From Vogesella alkaliphila (lineage in GTDB: Bacteria; Pseudomonadota; Gammaproteobacteria; Burkholderiales; Chromobacteriaceae): DNA of 64,000 nt. The notes beneath the pieces are model-generated. The model worked only from the letters and a program-made list of their open reading frames with translations, did not search any database and had not been told where the DNA came from. The position numbers and the translations under genes were made by a program. Positions 63,828-64,000 of this stretch are shown one piece after another (positions within the stretch are counted from its first letter, which is position 1; each line of letters starts with the position of its first letter). The stretch spans positions 550,322-614,321 of the forward strand of contig NZ_BMYW01000001.1 of assembly GCF_014652475.1 (NCBI RefSeq), written 5' to 3'.

Positions 63828-64000
63828 ATGCGCCTGATCCTGATGCTGCTGCTGGCCGCGGCCAACCTTGCCAGCGCCGACAGCCTGCTGATTGCCACCG
63901 AACACTTCCCGCCGTACCAGATCGAGCGCGAGCAGCACGTCAGCGGTTTTGTCGCCGACAAGGTGATCGCGATGCTGCGCCAGGCCAATCTGCCGTACCG
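63828..64000 (+). CDS. Family 3 solute-binding protein, N-terminal part only
   Basis: The first 57 codons of a periplasmic binding protein run off the right edge. The signal peptide RLILMLLLAAANLASA is followed by DSLLIATEHFPPYQ, the standard start of family 3 amino-acid-type binding proteins. A motif repeat (63858) falls inside the signal peptide, read as A-A-N-L. Ligand unknown. Confidence 0.8.
   Translation, partial: MRLILMLLLAAANLASADSLLIATEHFPPYQIEREQHVSGFVADKVIAMLRQANLPY

Overview
The window is GC-rich chromosomal DNA from a betaproteobacterium. Gene content and order (lptF-lptG-glnD, pepA-holC, accA-tilS, a tRNA-Asp/tRNA-Val array, YajR beside uvrA) suggest the Neisseriales, probably a Chromobacteriaceae member related to Vogesella, Aquitalea or Chromobacterium. 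This placement is an inference from content, not from a search. No rRNA, CRISPR array, prophage or transposase is visible.

Layout. (1) 1.5-15.5 kb is a sulfur-amino-acid region. A minus-strand operon encodes a rhodanese, a serine O-acetyltransferase, a family 2A encapsulin shell protein and a SufS-type cysteine desulfurase with a ~200-residue disordered N-terminal extension, the architecture of an encapsulated desulfurase cargo. Upstream lie an Fe(II)/2OG oxygenase and a polar amino-acid (cystine-like) importer whose binding-protein gene has a stop at codon 5. On the plus strand follow homocysteine S-methyltransferase, MetNIQ methionine import, and cystathionine beta-synthase plus cystathionine gamma-lyase (reverse transsulfuration). 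Together they import or recycle methionine, move its sulfur to cysteine, and feed a sulfur-liberating desulfurase that may work inside a protein shell. (2) 15.7-31.4 kb holds a DUF2325 protein, c-di-GMP enzymes, regulators, MFS exporters, ssb, uvrA and a PAS-type chemoreceptor. (3) 31-46.7 kb is core housekeeping: glnD, lptFG, pepA, holC, a PduO-type cobalamin adenosyltransferase, six tRNA genes as three 189-bp units, accA, tilS and cdd. (4) 46.8-50.4 kb carries a glycine-zipper protein, an Lrp regulator, a cupin and a degenerate diguanylate-cyclase-like protein. (5) 50.4-52.4 kb is an AT-rich foreign island with a well-formed integron attC site and three genes of unknown function. (6) 52.5-61.8 kb is a cobalamin salvage and transport operon of nine genes behind a cobalamin riboswitch. 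(7) The right end has a small hydrolase, an orphan Card1/Can2-like CARF nuclease and the start of a solute-binding protein.

Across the whole window a short sequence, core GTTGGCCGC with consensus near AAGGTTGGCCGCAA, occurs at least 57 times where one or two copies are expected. It lies inside genes in fixed codon contexts and, as inverted pairs, forms intergenic hairpins at gene ends. That is how DNA uptake sequences behave in Neisseria, but the motif is different. A separate ~140-bp repeat directly follows three stop codons and shows compensating changes in its terminal arms.
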